DNA of 64,000 bases from Salinactinospora qingdaonensis (GCF_039539445.1 NZ_BAABDD010000003.1:274282-338281); one strand, 5' to 3'. Shown: positions 15,454 to 23,675, numbered from the stretch's first letter. Numbers and translations: made by a program. Notes: a model not told the origin generated them from the sequence alone.

Positions 15454-16622
15454 CCGAATACCACCCGGGGGCGCGGCTCGCCCGCGCCCTCACCGCTACA
15501 GGTGCGATCCAGGACCCCGCCTGGCACCGCGCGGTCCTGGCGGTGCCCCGCACACTGTTCATCCCACACCGGGTGTGGGTGTCCTCCCGCGACCATCCCG
15601 GCTGGTACCGCCCCGTCACCAGCGACGACCCCGACTACCAACGCTGGGTGGATGAGGACTGGGCACTGATGACCCAGATCGACGACGGCCACCCCTGCGG
15701 AGAGGGGGAGTGGGGACGGTTGCCGACCAGCAGCATCTCCCAACCGTCACTCGTCGTGGAGATGCTGCAAACCCTCGATGTCACCGAGGGGATGCGGGTG
15801 CTGGAGATCGGCACCGGCACCGGCTACAACACCGCCCTGTTGTGCGAACGCCTCGGGGACGAGAACGTCGTCTCGATCGAGGTGGACCCCGACGTGGCCG
15901 CGCAGGCCCGCGCCAACCTGCACAGTCTCGGCTACAAGCCCACCCTCCTGGTGAGCGACGGCACAGCCGGCGCCCCCGAGCAGGCGCCGTTCGACCGTGT
16001 GCTGGCCACCGTCGCCGCCCACACGGTGCCACCGGCCTGGATCACCCAGACCCGCCTTGGCGGGGTGATCGTCACGCCCTGGTCCACGTGGTTCTCCTCC
16101 GGCGTGCTGCTACGGCTGGAGGTGGACCACGGGGCCGCACGCGGGCGGATCGTGGGGGACGCTCCCTTCATGATGCTGCGTGACCAGCGATCGACGTTCC
16201 GGCCCTGGCACGAATACGTCGACGACCACGACCCGAGGGCCGTGACAGGGGAGACCACCACGAACCCCAGGTGCATCGCCGACCGCGACGACGGCTGGCG
16301 CCTCACGGTCGGCCACCTCGTCGAAGGTGTGGACTTCGTGTCGTACGAGGCCAAGGACGACTCCGGCGAAGCCAGCGTGTACGTCTACGACCGCGGCCGC
16401 CAGACGGGCTCGTGGGCGCTGGGAGAGTACACCCCCGCCGGGGAGGTGTACGAGGCGGTCACGTGCGGCCCGCGCGACCTGTGGGCCGAGATCGGCGCCG
16501 CCCGCCGAGCGTGGGAGGCGGCCGGTCGTCCTGGACGGGACCGGCTCGGCCTTACCATCACTCCCGACGGGCAGCACAGCCTGTGGGTCGACACCCCCGA
16601 ACAGGTGCTGTCCGGCGATTGA
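15450..16622 (+). CDS. Protein-L-isoaspartate O-methyltransferase homologue (RiPP-associated type)
   Basis: A 390-residue SAM-dependent methyltransferase. The PIMT core (residues ~80-230) includes the substrate-side motif R-L-P-T-S-S-I-S-Q-P, motif I VLEIGTGTGYNTALLCERLG and motif II-like V-S-I-E-V-D-P. A C-terminal region of ~160 residues is absent from housekeeping PIMTs (about 210-230 residues) but normal for homologues found with lanthipeptide, graspetide, lasso peptide and imiditide clusters. Those enzymes methylate a specific Asp in a precursor, and the ester collapses to an aspartimide. The overlap with the 47-codon peptide gene makes that peptide the likely substrate. No ATP-grasp, LanM or protease gene is adjacent. 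Confidence 0.85.
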   Translation: MTEYHPGARLARALTATGAIQDPAWHRAVLAVPRTLFIPHRVWVSSRDHPGWYRPVTSDDPDYQRWVDEDWALMTQIDDGHPCGEGEWGRLPTSSISQPSLVVEMLQTLDVTEGMRVLEIGTGTGYNTALLCERLGDENVVSIEVDPDVAAQARANLHSLGYKPTLLVSDGTAGAPEQAPFDRVLATVAAHTVPPAWITQTRLGGVIVTPWSTWFSSGVLLRLEVDHGAARGRIVGDAPFMMLRDQRSTFRPWHEYVDDHDPRAVTGETTTNPRCIADRDDGWRLTVGHLVEGVDFVSYEAKDDSGEASVYVYDRGRQTGSWALGEYTPAGEVYEAVTCGPRDLWAEIGAARRAWEAAGRPGRDRLGLTITPDGQHSLWVDTPEQVLSGD

Positions 16623-16823
16623 CGCGCGCCCTACCGCCGGTCGCCAGTGGCCGTCTCCAGGCAGGCGTCACGGCGCGAGATCACCGACGGGAAGGCCCTT
16701 GTGGTCTCGCGGCGGTCCCACTGTGCGGGTGATATCGAGGCGCTCGTATCCCGCTTGTTTCCAGGGAGGTGAAGGCCCTTCGGGGCCTGCTTCCGCGTTC
16801 GAGGGGGCGGGTAGGCACCGGGC

Positions 16824-17240
16824 ATGCGTTGGACTCCCGAGCAGACGCGCGAGGCCTTCGCCGAGAGCCGCGTCGCCCGCCTGGCCACGGTGGCCGCAGA
16901 CGGCCGGCCCCACCTCGTACCGGTCACCTTCGCCGTGGCCGGCGACACGATCGCCATCGCCGTCGACAACAAGCCCAAGTCCACGAAGAACCTGAAGCGG
17001 CTGGCCAACATCGAGGCCAACCCGAAGGTGTGCCTGCTCGTCGACCACTACAGCGACGACTGGGAACAACTCTGGTGGGCCCGCGCCGACGGCACGGCCC
17101 GCATCATCCACGAAGGCACCGAACGCGACCACGCGCTCGACCGGCTACACGAGCGCTACCCGCAGTACCGCGATGATCCCCCTGACGGCCCCGTGATCCT
17201 CGTCGACGTCGACCGCTGGTCCGGCTGGTCGTTCCGGTGA
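16824..17240 (+). CDS. PPOX-class F420-dependent oxidoreductase (Rv0121-like)
   Basis: A 138-residue split-barrel flavin/F420-binding protein. The N-terminus reads F-A-E-S-R-V-A-R-L-A-T-V-A-A-D-G-R-P-H-L-V-P-V-T-F, followed by N-K-P-K-S-T-K-N-L-K-R-L-A-N-I and VCLLVDHYSDDWEQLWWAR, a combination typical of the Rv0121-type subfamily in mycobacteria and other actinobacteria. Members bind F420 and are thought to reduce small molecules, but physiological substrates are mostly unknown. The gene stands alone and ends before a strong bidirectional terminator. Confidence 0.9.
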   Translation: MRWTPEQTREAFAESRVARLATVAADGRPHLVPVTFAVAGDTIAIAVDNKPKSTKNLKRLANIEANPKVCLLVDHYSDDWEQLWWARADGTARIIHEGTERDHALDRLHERYPQYRDDPPDGPVILVDVDRWSGWSFR

Positions 17241-17313
17241 GGCACCGCAACTCTCGTGGGCGTCACCATGGCGCGCTACGATTCGTGCGGGAACATCCGC
17301 CAGGGATGTGCGT

Positions 17314-17340
17314 AGCCCCTCGCTTCGGCGAGGGGCTTTC
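17314..17340. terminator. Bidirectional terminator with TTCG loop
   Basis: AGCCCCTCGC-TTCG-GCGAGGGGCT is a perfect 10-bp stem with a stable tetraloop followed by TTTC. It sits between convergent genes ending at 17240 (+) and 17346 (-). Confidence 0.85.
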
Positions 17341-17345
17341 GTGTG

Positions 17346-18158
17346 TCAGAACTGGTCGCTACCGGCTACTTGTCCGATGGGGAACGTGTGGCGGCTGGCG
17401 GCGCAGATGGTCTCCAGCGCGTGGATCGGGACGTCGTCCGTGCTCGTGCTCACGCGCAGCACCTGGATGACCCATTCGCCGGGCACGTCGAGCAGGTCGG
17501 CTTCGTAGGGTGTGGGCGGCCGGGCGGTCAGCGTCTCGGTGGCGTGGCTGAACACGTGGCCGAGATCCTCGATCGCGGCCTGGAGGGTCGGCAGCACGAA
17601 CCCTTCACCGTCGAGCCGGGTCCCCTCGGCGATGTCGAGGCGGAAGAACGAGGTCGAAATCCGCACGGGCACCTCGTCGGCCCAGAACATCTTCCGGCGG
17701 GCGATGACGTCGTCGCCGGGTTCGATGTGCAGCCCGGCGGCCACGTGGTCGCTGGCGGGCTCGCGGCCGATGAACAGCATCTTGCGTTCGGGGGTGAGTC
17801 CTTGGCGCTCGGCTTCGCTGAGGTAGAGCGACTTCGAGCCGCGCACCGCCGGCGGTGTCGGTAGCGCGCGCTCGACCAGTACTCGCGGCCGGGGCTCTAC
17901 GGGGCCGGTTGGCGCCTGATGTTCGGCCTCTCCCGACACCTTCTTCATCTGGCTCACACGACCGGGCGTGACGCCGAGATGGCGGGCGATCTCGTCTTGG
18001 CGCATCCCCGCCGCCTGGGACTCAACGATGGCGGCGCGGCGAATCCGGGACAGTTCGACGGACTGTCCTTGCAGCGTCGCCATCGCACTCGATGCCGCGC
18101 GGGCACGGTCGAGTGGGTCTGGGATGGCTGCGATCTCGTGCAGTGTCCTCGCATCCAC
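17346..18158 (-). CDS. HTH regulator with C-terminal UTRA ligand domain
   Basis: A 270-residue regulator. Residues ~25-70 carry a helix-turn-helix (R-Q-D-E-I-A-R-H-L-G-V-T-P-G-R-V-S-Q-M-K-K) resembling sigma-region-4/KorB-type HTHs rather than the winged GntR fold. Residues ~130-270 match the UTRA ligand-binding fold, with S-T-S-F-F-R-L-D-I-A-E-G-T, P-T-P-Y-E-A-D-L-L and E-W-V-I-Q-V-L-R-V-S. I chose GTG at 18158, behind AGAGGA, instead of the longer GTG at 18194. Regulators of this mixed type are frequent in actinobacterial integrative elements and plasmids (KorSA-like context). No operator is evident. Confidence 0.75.
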   Translation of the reverse strand: MDARTLHEIAAIPDPLDRARAASSAMATLQGQSVELSRIRRAAIVESQAAGMRQDEIARHLGVTPGRVSQMKKVSGEAEHQAPTGPVEPRPRVLVERALPTPPAVRGSKSLYLSEAERQGLTPERKMLFIGREPASDHVAAGLHIEPGDDVIARRKMFWADEVPVRISTSFFRLDIAEGTRLDGEGFVLPTLQAAIEDLGHVFSHATETLTARPPTPYEADLLDVPGEWVIQVLRVSTSTDDVPIHALETICAASRHTFPIGQVAGSDQF

Positions 18159-18412
18159 GGCGTGTCGTCCTCTGCTTTCGAAAAACCCACGCACACTTTA
18201 GCCCCCCCCTATTGCACGTAGCGTGAGGAAGGGGCTACGACCACGACACGCACGGAAATTCAACCCCTATAAGGTGGCCCTGGCCATGGCAAAGGTTGAT
18301 GTCGTATCGCGCGCCGCGAAGTCACCAGCGGGGAGGGGCGCGTTTCCAGCGGAAATCTCCCCTGCTGTCCTGTATGCTGTGCGGCGATGCCCTAGCGGCA
18401 ACTCAGGTGCAA
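18159..18412. other. Intergenic stretch between regulator and DUF397 gene
   Basis: I see no gene. AT-rich stretches near 18190-18260 could hold the promoter of the UTRA regulator. Confidence 0.4.
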
Positions 18413-18442
18413 CGGTCCCCTCGCCCAGTTGGGTGAGGGGAC
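18413..18442. terminator. Rho-independent-like terminator downstream of the DUF397 gene
   Basis: GGTCCCCTC and GAGGGGACC form a 9-bp stem extended by CCCA/TGGG pairing, a strong hairpin 20 bp beyond the DUF397 stop codon. Confidence 0.75.
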
Positions 18443-18461
18443 CGTTTGCTGTCCGGTCGAC

Positions 18462-18644
18462 CTAGAGCCGACCGCCCTTGACGGCGTCGACGAACGCGCG
18501 CCACTCCTCGATTGCGAACGAGAGGTGTCCCTGCTCGCGGTTCTGAGAGTCGCGCACCGCTGCCCCGGCGGGAAGGTCAGCAACCTCTACGCAGTTCTGG
18601 TTGCGATTGCTGTAACTGCTCTTGCGGAACTCAGGTGCTTCCAT
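18462..18644 (-). CDS. DUF397 domain protein
   Basis: A 60-residue DUF397 protein with the complete signature: F-R-K-S-S-Y-S-N, N-C-V-E-V-A, A-V-R-D-S-Q-N, and a C-terminal W-R-A-F-V-D-A-V-K-G-G. In Streptomyces such proteins pair with XRE/Scr1-like regulators and influence development and antibiotic production (BldB/WhiJ-associated sets). The start lies two bases after the stop of the XRE gene, so the pair is co-translated. Confidence 0.92.
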   Translation of the reverse strand: MEAPEFRKSSYSNRNQNCVEVADLPAGAAVRDSQNREQGHLSFAIEEWRAFVDAVKGGRL

Positions 18645-18646
18645 GA

Positions 18647-19498
18647 CTACTCTTTCATTATGGCTTCGATGAGTTCAGCGCTTTGCACCGTGCTCATCGC
18701 GGCGCCCTGGATTTCACCGAAGATCGCGACGCAGTCTGCGACTTCTTCTTCGGTCTCCTCGAAGAGTCCCGCTCCGACACTGTCGGTGTAGACGATCGGC
18801 AGATCCAGGGGTTCGGGGAAGTCCAGGATGGTGAACGGGCTACCGAGCGCGGCATGCGCCCCTGCTGCAAACGGTAGAACCTGGATGTCTATGTTCGCAG
18901 ACTGCCCTACTCTCAAGAGGTAGTCGAGTTGCCCACGCATTACCTCGACGCCACCAATCGGGCGCCGGAGTGCTGCCTCGTCGATGACGGCCCACAGCCG
19001 CGGCGGCTTCTCAAACCGGTTCAGAATCTCGCGCCGCGAGACCCGCGCCTCCACCTGACGCTTGATGTGGTCAAGCGACGTATACCGGCCGCCGCGGAAC
19101 ACCGCCTCGGCGTAATCGGGTGTCTGTAGCAGACCGGGTACGGTCGCCACCTCATAGGTCCTGATCAGTGACGCCTCGGTCTCGAAATCCGGCAGCGGTT
19201 CACTCCCGAAGATGTCCCTGTACTTCCACCACCACCCTTTGTGCTTCGCCTCTCGCGCGAGCTGATGCAGAGCCTCACGCGTGGCCGGATCGTCGACGCC
19301 GTACAGCTCCATAAGCGCGTCAAGATCGGCTGGTTTGACCGTCTTGAGCTCGCTTTTCTCCATCCGCCCGAGCTTGGCGCGTGCCCACTTCAAGCGAGTG
19401 CTCGCGCCGTGGAGCGTGTACCCGGCGTCCTCACGCATGCGCCGGAGCTGCTTGGAAAGGCGTCGACGCCGCACGGATGGGCTGTAGGGGCGTGCCAT
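18647..19498 (-). CDS. XRE-family regulator with DUF5753 (Scr1-like antitoxin-type)
   Basis: A 283-residue protein: an N-terminal XRE HTH (R-L-S-K-Q-L-R-R-M-R-E-D-A-G-Y-T-L, residues ~12-70) followed by the ligand-like DUF5753 domain with I-R-T-Y-E-V-A-T-V-P-G-L-L-Q-T-P-D-Y-A, R-Q-V-E-A-R-V-S-R-R and V-Q-V-L-P-F-A-A-G-A-H-A-A. The family always occurs beside DUF397, as here, and is proposed to act as a toxin-antitoxin-like or developmental switch. It is divergent from a four-gene operon of small proteins, which it may control. Confidence 0.92.
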   Translation of the reverse strand: MARPYSPSVRRRRLSKQLRRMREDAGYTLHGASTRLKWARAKLGRMEKSELKTVKPADLDALMELYGVDDPATREALHQLAREAKHKGWWWKYRDIFGSEPLPDFETEASLIRTYEVATVPGLLQTPDYAEAVFRGGRYTSLDHIKRQVEARVSRREILNRFEKPPRLWAVIDEAALRRPIGGVEVMRGQLDYLLRVGQSANIDIQVLPFAAGAHAALGSPFTILDFPEPLDLPIVYTDSVGAGLFEETEEEVADCVAIFGEIQGAAMSTVQSAELIEAIMKE

Positions 19499-19547
19499 GG
19501 GATGCAGTCTAGTGCGACAAAAAAATAAGGGATTCTCTGTTTTTTGG

Positions 19548-19576
19548 TTGCACCAAGCGCTCCTCTCCCCTAATGA
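19548..19576 (+). promoter_or_regulatory. Sigma70-type promoter candidate for the small-gene operon
   Basis: TTGCAC, a 17-bp spacer and TAATGA, 52 bp before the start of the first small gene. A GGTAGCTACC palindrome lies immediately downstream (about 19578) and could be an operator for the divergent XRE regulator. Confidence 0.55.
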
Positions 19577-19627
19577 TGGTAGCTACCTGAGTTGCCCATA
19601 CCTTTATCCAGTTAGGAGGGGCATCCC

Positions 19628-19888
19628 GTGCGACTATTATTGACGCTCGGTAGTCTCATCTTGCTCTGCGTGCTGCTGGCGTGTGCGTTGGTGCCGCCGG
19701 CGCCGCGTGCTTGCGGTCCGGTGTCTGTTGTGGGGCGTCGCCGTGTGGTGGCGCGGCAGGCGCGTTATCTCCTGCGCCGTTACTGTGAGTGCCCGCGTGG
19801 GGCCGCGCGGGTGCGCCCCTACGCGCTCACGCCGGTGGCCACGCCCGCGCCCGTGGCCGTGGTGGAGTCGGGGGAGGTGGCCCGGTGA
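19628..19888 (+). CDS. Small membrane-anchored hypothetical protein
   Basis: An 86-residue protein of unknown function. It begins with a hydrophobic segment (LLLTLGSLILLCVLLACALV, residues ~3-22), either a membrane anchor or an uncleaved signal, followed by a basic, Arg-rich cytoplasmic-type tail. AGGAGG precedes the GTG start. It is the first of four genes joined by GTGA/ATGA overlaps. Confidence 0.7.
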   Translation: MRLLLTLGSLILLCVLLACALVPPAPRACGPVSVVGRRRVVARQARYLLRRYCECPRGAARVRPYALTPVATPAPVAVVESGEVAR

Positions 19889-20298
19889 ACGCGCGCCCGG
19901 TTTCCACTGACCTCGTTCTCGCCATCCGCGACGTCCTCGACCGGTACGGCTACCGTTCGGCCGATGTCCGCTCGCTAGGGGCTGCCGCGGCGGTGGTGGC
20001 TCGCCTGGTCGAGGTCTATGAGGGCCAGGCCCACCCCGGCACGCCCCCACCGGTGGTCGTGAGCGGCGATCGGCTCGCCGCGCCCGGGGCGGTGCGGGTC
20101 AGCACCGGCGGCTATGTCGACGAAGCGCCCCACGAGGTCCGGCTCCGCCTGGGACCGGCCTGCCTCGTCCTGGCGGGCACGAGCGGCACCGAGGCCGCCA
20201 CCCGCATCGCCGCCGCCGGCGCGGTGGCCGGCGACATCCTCACCGCGAGCCAGCCCGCGGGCGGCGCACCCGCCCCGAGGAACGGGGGCCACCGATGA
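19885..20298 (+). CDS. Hypothetical protein, second gene of the small-gene operon
   Basis: A 137-residue protein I do not recognise. The N-terminal half looks helical (D-L-V-L-A-I-R-D-V-L-D-R-Y-G-Y), and a beta-rich segment R-L-R-L-G-P-A-C-L-V-L-A-G follows. The GTG overlaps the previous stop by GTGA. It is not membrane-bound and has no recognisable metal or nucleotide motif. Confidence 0.65.
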   Translation: MNARPVSTDLVLAIRDVLDRYGYRSADVRSLGAAAAVVARLVEVYEGQAHPGTPPPVVVSGDRLAAPGAVRVSTGGYVDEAPHEVRLRLGPACLVLAGTSGTEAATRIAAAGAVAGDILTASQPAGGAPAPRNGGHR

Positions 20299-20585
20299 GT
20301 GCTACACGCACACCCCCACCCCCGGGCCAGGCCCACCGGCCGGACACTCACACCGGCCCGGCCCGGCGCTGGGGCCGCTCCCCCGAGCACCTGCACGCCC
20401 ACGCCGCCGTAGCGCGGTTACAGGCCCAGTGTCCGCAGGTGATCGTGTGGTACGGCGAAACCAGTGGCTGCTACTACCTCATGGATGCCCGCGGCCTGCA
20501 CATCCGCCCCAGCCTCGAAGGGCTGCGGCTGCTGGTGTGGTGGCACGTCCACCGGCCCCACCCGCACACGGGGGCGGGCCGATGA
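20295..20585 (+). CDS. Hypothetical protein, third gene of the small-gene operon
   Basis: A 96-residue protein. The first 30 residues are Pro/His/Thr-rich, followed by a compact domain with H-A-A-V-A-R-L-Q-A-Q-C-P-Q-V-I-V-W-Y-G and Y-Y-L-M-D. An ATGA overlap couples it to the gene before. Function unknown. Confidence 0.65.
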   Translation: MSATRTPPPPGQAHRPDTHTGPARRWGRSPEHLHAHAAVARLQAQCPQVIVWYGETSGCYYLMDARGLHIRPSLEGLRLLVWWHVHRPHPHTGAGR

Positions 20586-20938
20586 GGGCACCCCACCAGG
20601 TACGCACCGTGGCCACCCTCGACGAACTCGCCTGCTGGGCACGCGCCATGGACACCCCCGTCGAACTCGCCTGCGACAACGCCGAAGGTCAGGTCTATGC
20701 CGCCCACAGCGACCACATGTCGGTGATGTACATGACCACCAATCCCACGATCACGCTGCACGGCGGCCCGCTCGACGGCGCACAGATCGCCGTCGAGGCC
20801 GACCTCGCCGCCCTGCTGCCGCCAGGGGCAGCCGGGATCGTCTTCGCGACCGAACACGCCCGCGGCTGCTACCGCCCGATCCTGGGCCGCTGGACCTACA
20901 CCGGCCCGCCCCGACCCGACACCGACGACGCCAACTAG
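20582..20938 (+). CDS. Hypothetical protein with a GGPLDG motif, fourth gene of the operon
   Basis: A 118-residue protein starting at an ATGA overlap. The middle contains I-T-L-H-G-G-P-L-D-G-A-Q-I-A-V, a motif common in small actinophage and integrative-element proteins, then a C-terminal R-C-Y-R-P-I-L-G-R-W-T-Y like strand. The motif is the main hint that this operon has mobile-element ancestry. A strong hairpin follows 85 bp after the stop. Confidence 0.7.
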   Translation: MRAPHQVRTVATLDELACWARAMDTPVELACDNAEGQVYAAHSDHMSVMYMTTNPTITLHGGPLDGAQIAVEADLAALLPPGAAGIVFATEHARGCYRPILGRWTYTGPPRPDTDDAN

Positions 20939-21023
20939 CAACCCACGACCGGGCCGCCCGCCCACCGCCGTCGCCACACCCCCCGAAGCACGGCGCGCCG
21001 GATACGGCGGGCGGCCCCCAACC

Positions 21024-21067
21024 GGCGGTCTGGCCGTGAACCACGGAGGGGGCACGGCCAGACCGCC
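21024..21067 (+). terminator. Terminator hairpin after the small-gene operon
   Basis: GGCGGTCTGGCCGTG (21024-21038) and CACGGCCAGACCGCC (21053-21067) form a perfect 15-bp stem with a 14-nt loop, just beyond the last gene of the operon. No T-run. Confidence 0.75.
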
Positions 21068-21089
21068 CACTCGTCTGCCGGGCAGGGCT

Positions 21090-21240
21090 GGGTTGTTGTT
21101 TTTCGGATGGCTGGGGTGTGGGGTGCAAGGGGTGGTCGTTGTCCGCTCGTGCCTCGATCGCTTCGCGATCTCGGCAGCCCCGCGGGGCGACAGCGGGCGC
21201 GCTCACCCGCCTGCGCCCACCGCCGGCCCTCGCCGTGATC
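21090..21240. repeat. Inverted-repeat element, one end lost
   Basis: It starts with GGGTTGTTGTTTTTCG, the same end as the 3762-3916 element, and continues through GGCTGGGG to a reverse hairpin copy (21144-21178). The expected AAAAACAACAACC end is missing; the sequence stops near GCCGGCCCTCGCC. Confidence 0.65.
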
Positions 21241-21352
21241 ACGGGCCACTGGACACGAACCCCGCAGTCACCGCCTCACCAGGCGAAACGCTGCCGGTTG
21301 AACAACTGCCGCCCCTCGGCCTCGATCCTCACCCGGACCACAAATCCGCGAC

Positions 21353-21787
21353 CGGCACCGCAACAGCCTGCCGGTGGACGGGATCGACCCGTGCTCCATC
21401 GACGTCTGCCTCATCACGCACTTCCACGCCGACCACTTCTTCGACATCATCTTCCTGCTCCTGGAGCGGGCACTACAGGGTCCCCGCGAGCGCGAACCGG
21501 TCCTGATCGGCCCCACCGGTTTCGCCGACCGGGTGAGCCAGCTCTTCGAACTGAGCTACCCGGGCGTGTGGGACGACATGAAGGGCAAAGTCCACCCCCG
21601 CTACGTCGAGTTCGACCCCGCCGAGGGCGGCGAATGCGTTGAAGGCGGCTACACCATCCGCACCCTTCCCATGGAGCACGCGGTCCCGGCGCTGGGCTAT
21701 CGCATCGCCGATCCGGCGGGCGCCGTTCTGGACTACACCGGCGACACCGTGCGCTGCCCCTCCGTCGACGCGCTCGCCGCCCCTTTC
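21353..21787 (+). pseudogene. Metallo-beta-lactamase-fold hydrolase fragment
   Basis: The frame encodes the centre of an MBL-fold hydrolase (RNase Z/arylsulfatase-like): C-L-I-T-H-F-H-A-D-H-F-F-D-I with the metal motif HxHxDH, a later M-E-H-A-V-P-A-L-G-Y-R-I, and the D-Y-T-G-D-T metal-bridging segment. The usual N-terminal strand pair with its G-x-G-S-G motif is missing, no start codon with a ribosome site precedes, and the protein stops making sense after A-L-A-A-P-F, 20 bp before the end of the convergent SDR gene. It lacks the last His ligand region. I read it as a gene truncated at both ends, possibly by insertion of the repeat element just upstream. Confidence 0.75.
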
Positions 21788-21807
21788 GGGAAACAGCGCG
21801 TAGGCCC

Positions 21808-22752
21808 TCATCCCCCGGACAGGGCGCGGGTGGCGCCGGTGAGGGTGGCGCCGCCGTCGAGGGTGAGCAGTTGGCCGGTGAGCTGCGCTCCTGCCGGGGT
21901 GGCCAGGAACGCGACCAGCTCGGCCACCTCGGCCGGCCGGGTGTCGCGGCCCAGCGGGGTTCGGGCGAGGACGTCGGCCAGCACATCCGGCGGTAGCTCG
22001 TGGCGCACGCCCTCGGTGAGCACCGTTCCCGGGGCGATGCAGTTGAGGCGGACGCCGTCCGGCCACCACCGCCCGGCCAGTTCCCGGGTCATCCCCAGGG
22101 TGGCCGAACGGGCCGCGGCCGAGTGCGACAGGTTGGGGATGCCGTTCTCCGGTGCCGACAGCGAGATCGTGGCCACGCTGCCGCCGCGCTGAGCCAGCCA
22201 CGGCAGTGCGGCCGTGGTGAGGGTGGCGATCGCGGTGAGGTTCAGGTCGATGACGCTGTTCCAGCCCCGGCGCGACAGCTGCCGCGCCGGGGCCACGAAC
22301 TGGCCGCCGGCGTTGTTGACCAGGAGCTGGAGCCCGTGCTCGCGGCCCACCGAGGCGACCAGTTCGGCCGCCTGCGCGCGGTCGCGCACGTTGACCGGTC
22401 TGGCCAGGAACCGCCCGGCCGGGGCGGTGGCCGCGGCCAGCTCGCCGGTGTTCTCCAGGGTGGCCGCCGTGCGCCCCACCCCCACGACCAGCGCGCCCAG
22501 CGCGGCCAGCCGCAGCGCCACCGCCCGGCCGATACCGGTTCCCGCGCCGGTGACCAGCGCCGTCATCCCGGCCAGGGCGCCGGGCCGCACCACGTGGCAG
22601 GTCGTGTCTCCGGTCGATTCGGCCGCGTCCGGTTGGCCGCTCTCGGCCGGTCCGGCCGTGGCCCCCGGCCGCTCGGCCGCCTCCGGTGGGCCGCTGCCAC
22701 CCGGCGCGTCGGCCGCGTCCGGCCGCTCGCCCTCGCCTTGCCCGCCGGTCAT
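21808..22752 (-). CDS. SDR-family protein with altered catalytic residues
   Basis: A 314-residue protein. After a ~55-residue low-complexity N-terminus (Gly, Ala, Pro, Glu) comes a Rossmann domain with TGAGTGIGRAV and N-N-A-G-G-Q-F. At the catalytic position, however, it reads N-L-S-H-S-A-A-A-R-S-A, where a typical SDR has Y-x-x-x-K: His replaces Tyr and Arg replaces Lys. 2,4-dienoyl-CoA reductase-type SDRs also use a non-Tyr residue here, so a role on an unsaturated acyl-CoA is possible. The start overlaps the next SDR's stop (ATGA), and the pair is co-translated. Confidence 0.85.
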   Translation of the reverse strand: MTGGQGEGERPDAADAPGGSGPPEAAERPGATAGPAESGQPDAAESTGDTTCHVVRPGALAGMTALVTGAGTGIGRAVALRLAALGALVVGVGRTAATLENTGELAAATAPAGRFLARPVNVRDRAQAAELVASVGREHGLQLLVNNAGGQFVAPARQLSRRGWNSVIDLNLTAIATLTTAALPWLAQRGGSVATISLSAPENGIPNLSHSAAARSATLGMTRELAGRWWPDGVRLNCIAPGTVLTEGVRHELPPDVLADVLARTPLGRDTRPAEVAELVAFLATPAGAQLTGQLLTLDGGATLTGATRALSGG

Positions 22753-23498
22753 GGCCGGGCCAATCCGGCGGTGAGGCCGCCGTCGATCGGGAGCACGGCA
22801 CCGGTCACGTAGGAGGCCGCGTCGCCGGCCAGCCAGCACACCATCGCACTGATCTCCGTCGGGTGGGCGGCGCGCCCGATCGGGTGGGCGCGCTCGAAAC
22901 CGTCGGTGTCGAAATCGATCATGCCGGTGCGCACCAGCCCCGGGCATACCGCGTTGATGCGGATGCCCTCGGCCGCGTACTCCAGAGCGGCACTCTTGGT
23001 GAGCCCGGCGACACCGTGCTTGGCCGCGGCGTAGGCGGCGGCTCCGGGCACGCCCCGCAGGGCCGCGCCGGAGGCGGTGTTGACGATGGCGCCGCCGCCT
23101 TGGGTGCGCATCCGGGTGATCTCGGCCTGCATGCAGTAGAAGACACCGGAGAGGTCGACGTCGAGGACCCGCTGCCAGACGCGGCGCGGGTAGTCGGCGG
23201 TGTCGGCGGTGACGCCGGGAACGCCGGCGTTGTTGTGGGCGATGTCGAGGCGGCCGAAACGGTCGACGACCTCGGCGACGAGGCCGTCGACGGCGTCGGG
23301 GTCGGCCACGTCGACGCCGCGGCCGATGGCCGGGCCATGCTCGGCGGCGATCGAGGAGGCTTCCTCGGCGGCCCGGTCGGCGTCGCGGTCGGCGAGAACC
23401 ACGCTGGCACCGGCCGCGGCCAGCCCCCGCGCGGTGGCCGCGCCGATGCCGGCGGCGGCCCCGGTGACGAGGGCGACCCGGCCGGTCAGCTCACCCAT
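22749..23498 (-). CDS. Short-chain dehydrogenase/reductase (classical)
   Basis: A 249-residue classical SDR: TGAAAGIGAATARG, D-V-A-D-P-D, N-N-A-G-V-P-G, the catalytic Ser in N-T-A-S-G-A-A, Y-A-A-A-K-H-G, and the C-terminal V-L-P-I-D-G-G. It probably acts as an NAD-dependent 3-hydroxyacyl-CoA or alcohol dehydrogenase. I start at ATG 23498; codons upstream continue open but encode no known part of the fold, and the ribosome site is weak. Confidence 0.9.
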   Translation of the reverse strand: MGELTGRVALVTGAAAGIGAATARGLAAAGASVVLADRDADRAAEEASSIAAEHGPAIGRGVDVADPDAVDGLVAEVVDRFGRLDIAHNNAGVPGVTADTADYPRRVWQRVLDVDLSGVFYCMQAEITRMRTQGGGAIVNTASGAALRGVPGAAAYAAAKHGVAGLTKSAALEYAAEGIRINAVCPGLVRTGMIDFDTDGFERAHPIGRAAHPTEISAMVCWLAGDAASYVTGAVLPIDGGLTAGLARP

Positions 23499-23675
23499 GG
23501 TCGCCGCCGGCTGCAACCGGAAGGCCACGGCCCTGGCCGGCAGCGGCCAGGAGCGGCCGACCACGGTCCGGCCCCGGCCGGCCGCCGCTCACCTCGGGCT
23601 GGTCTCTAGCTGGGACCGATCGGCAGGCTCGGCTGACTGCTCCGCGATCGCGCGTAGCGACCGGCCGCTGGCCAC

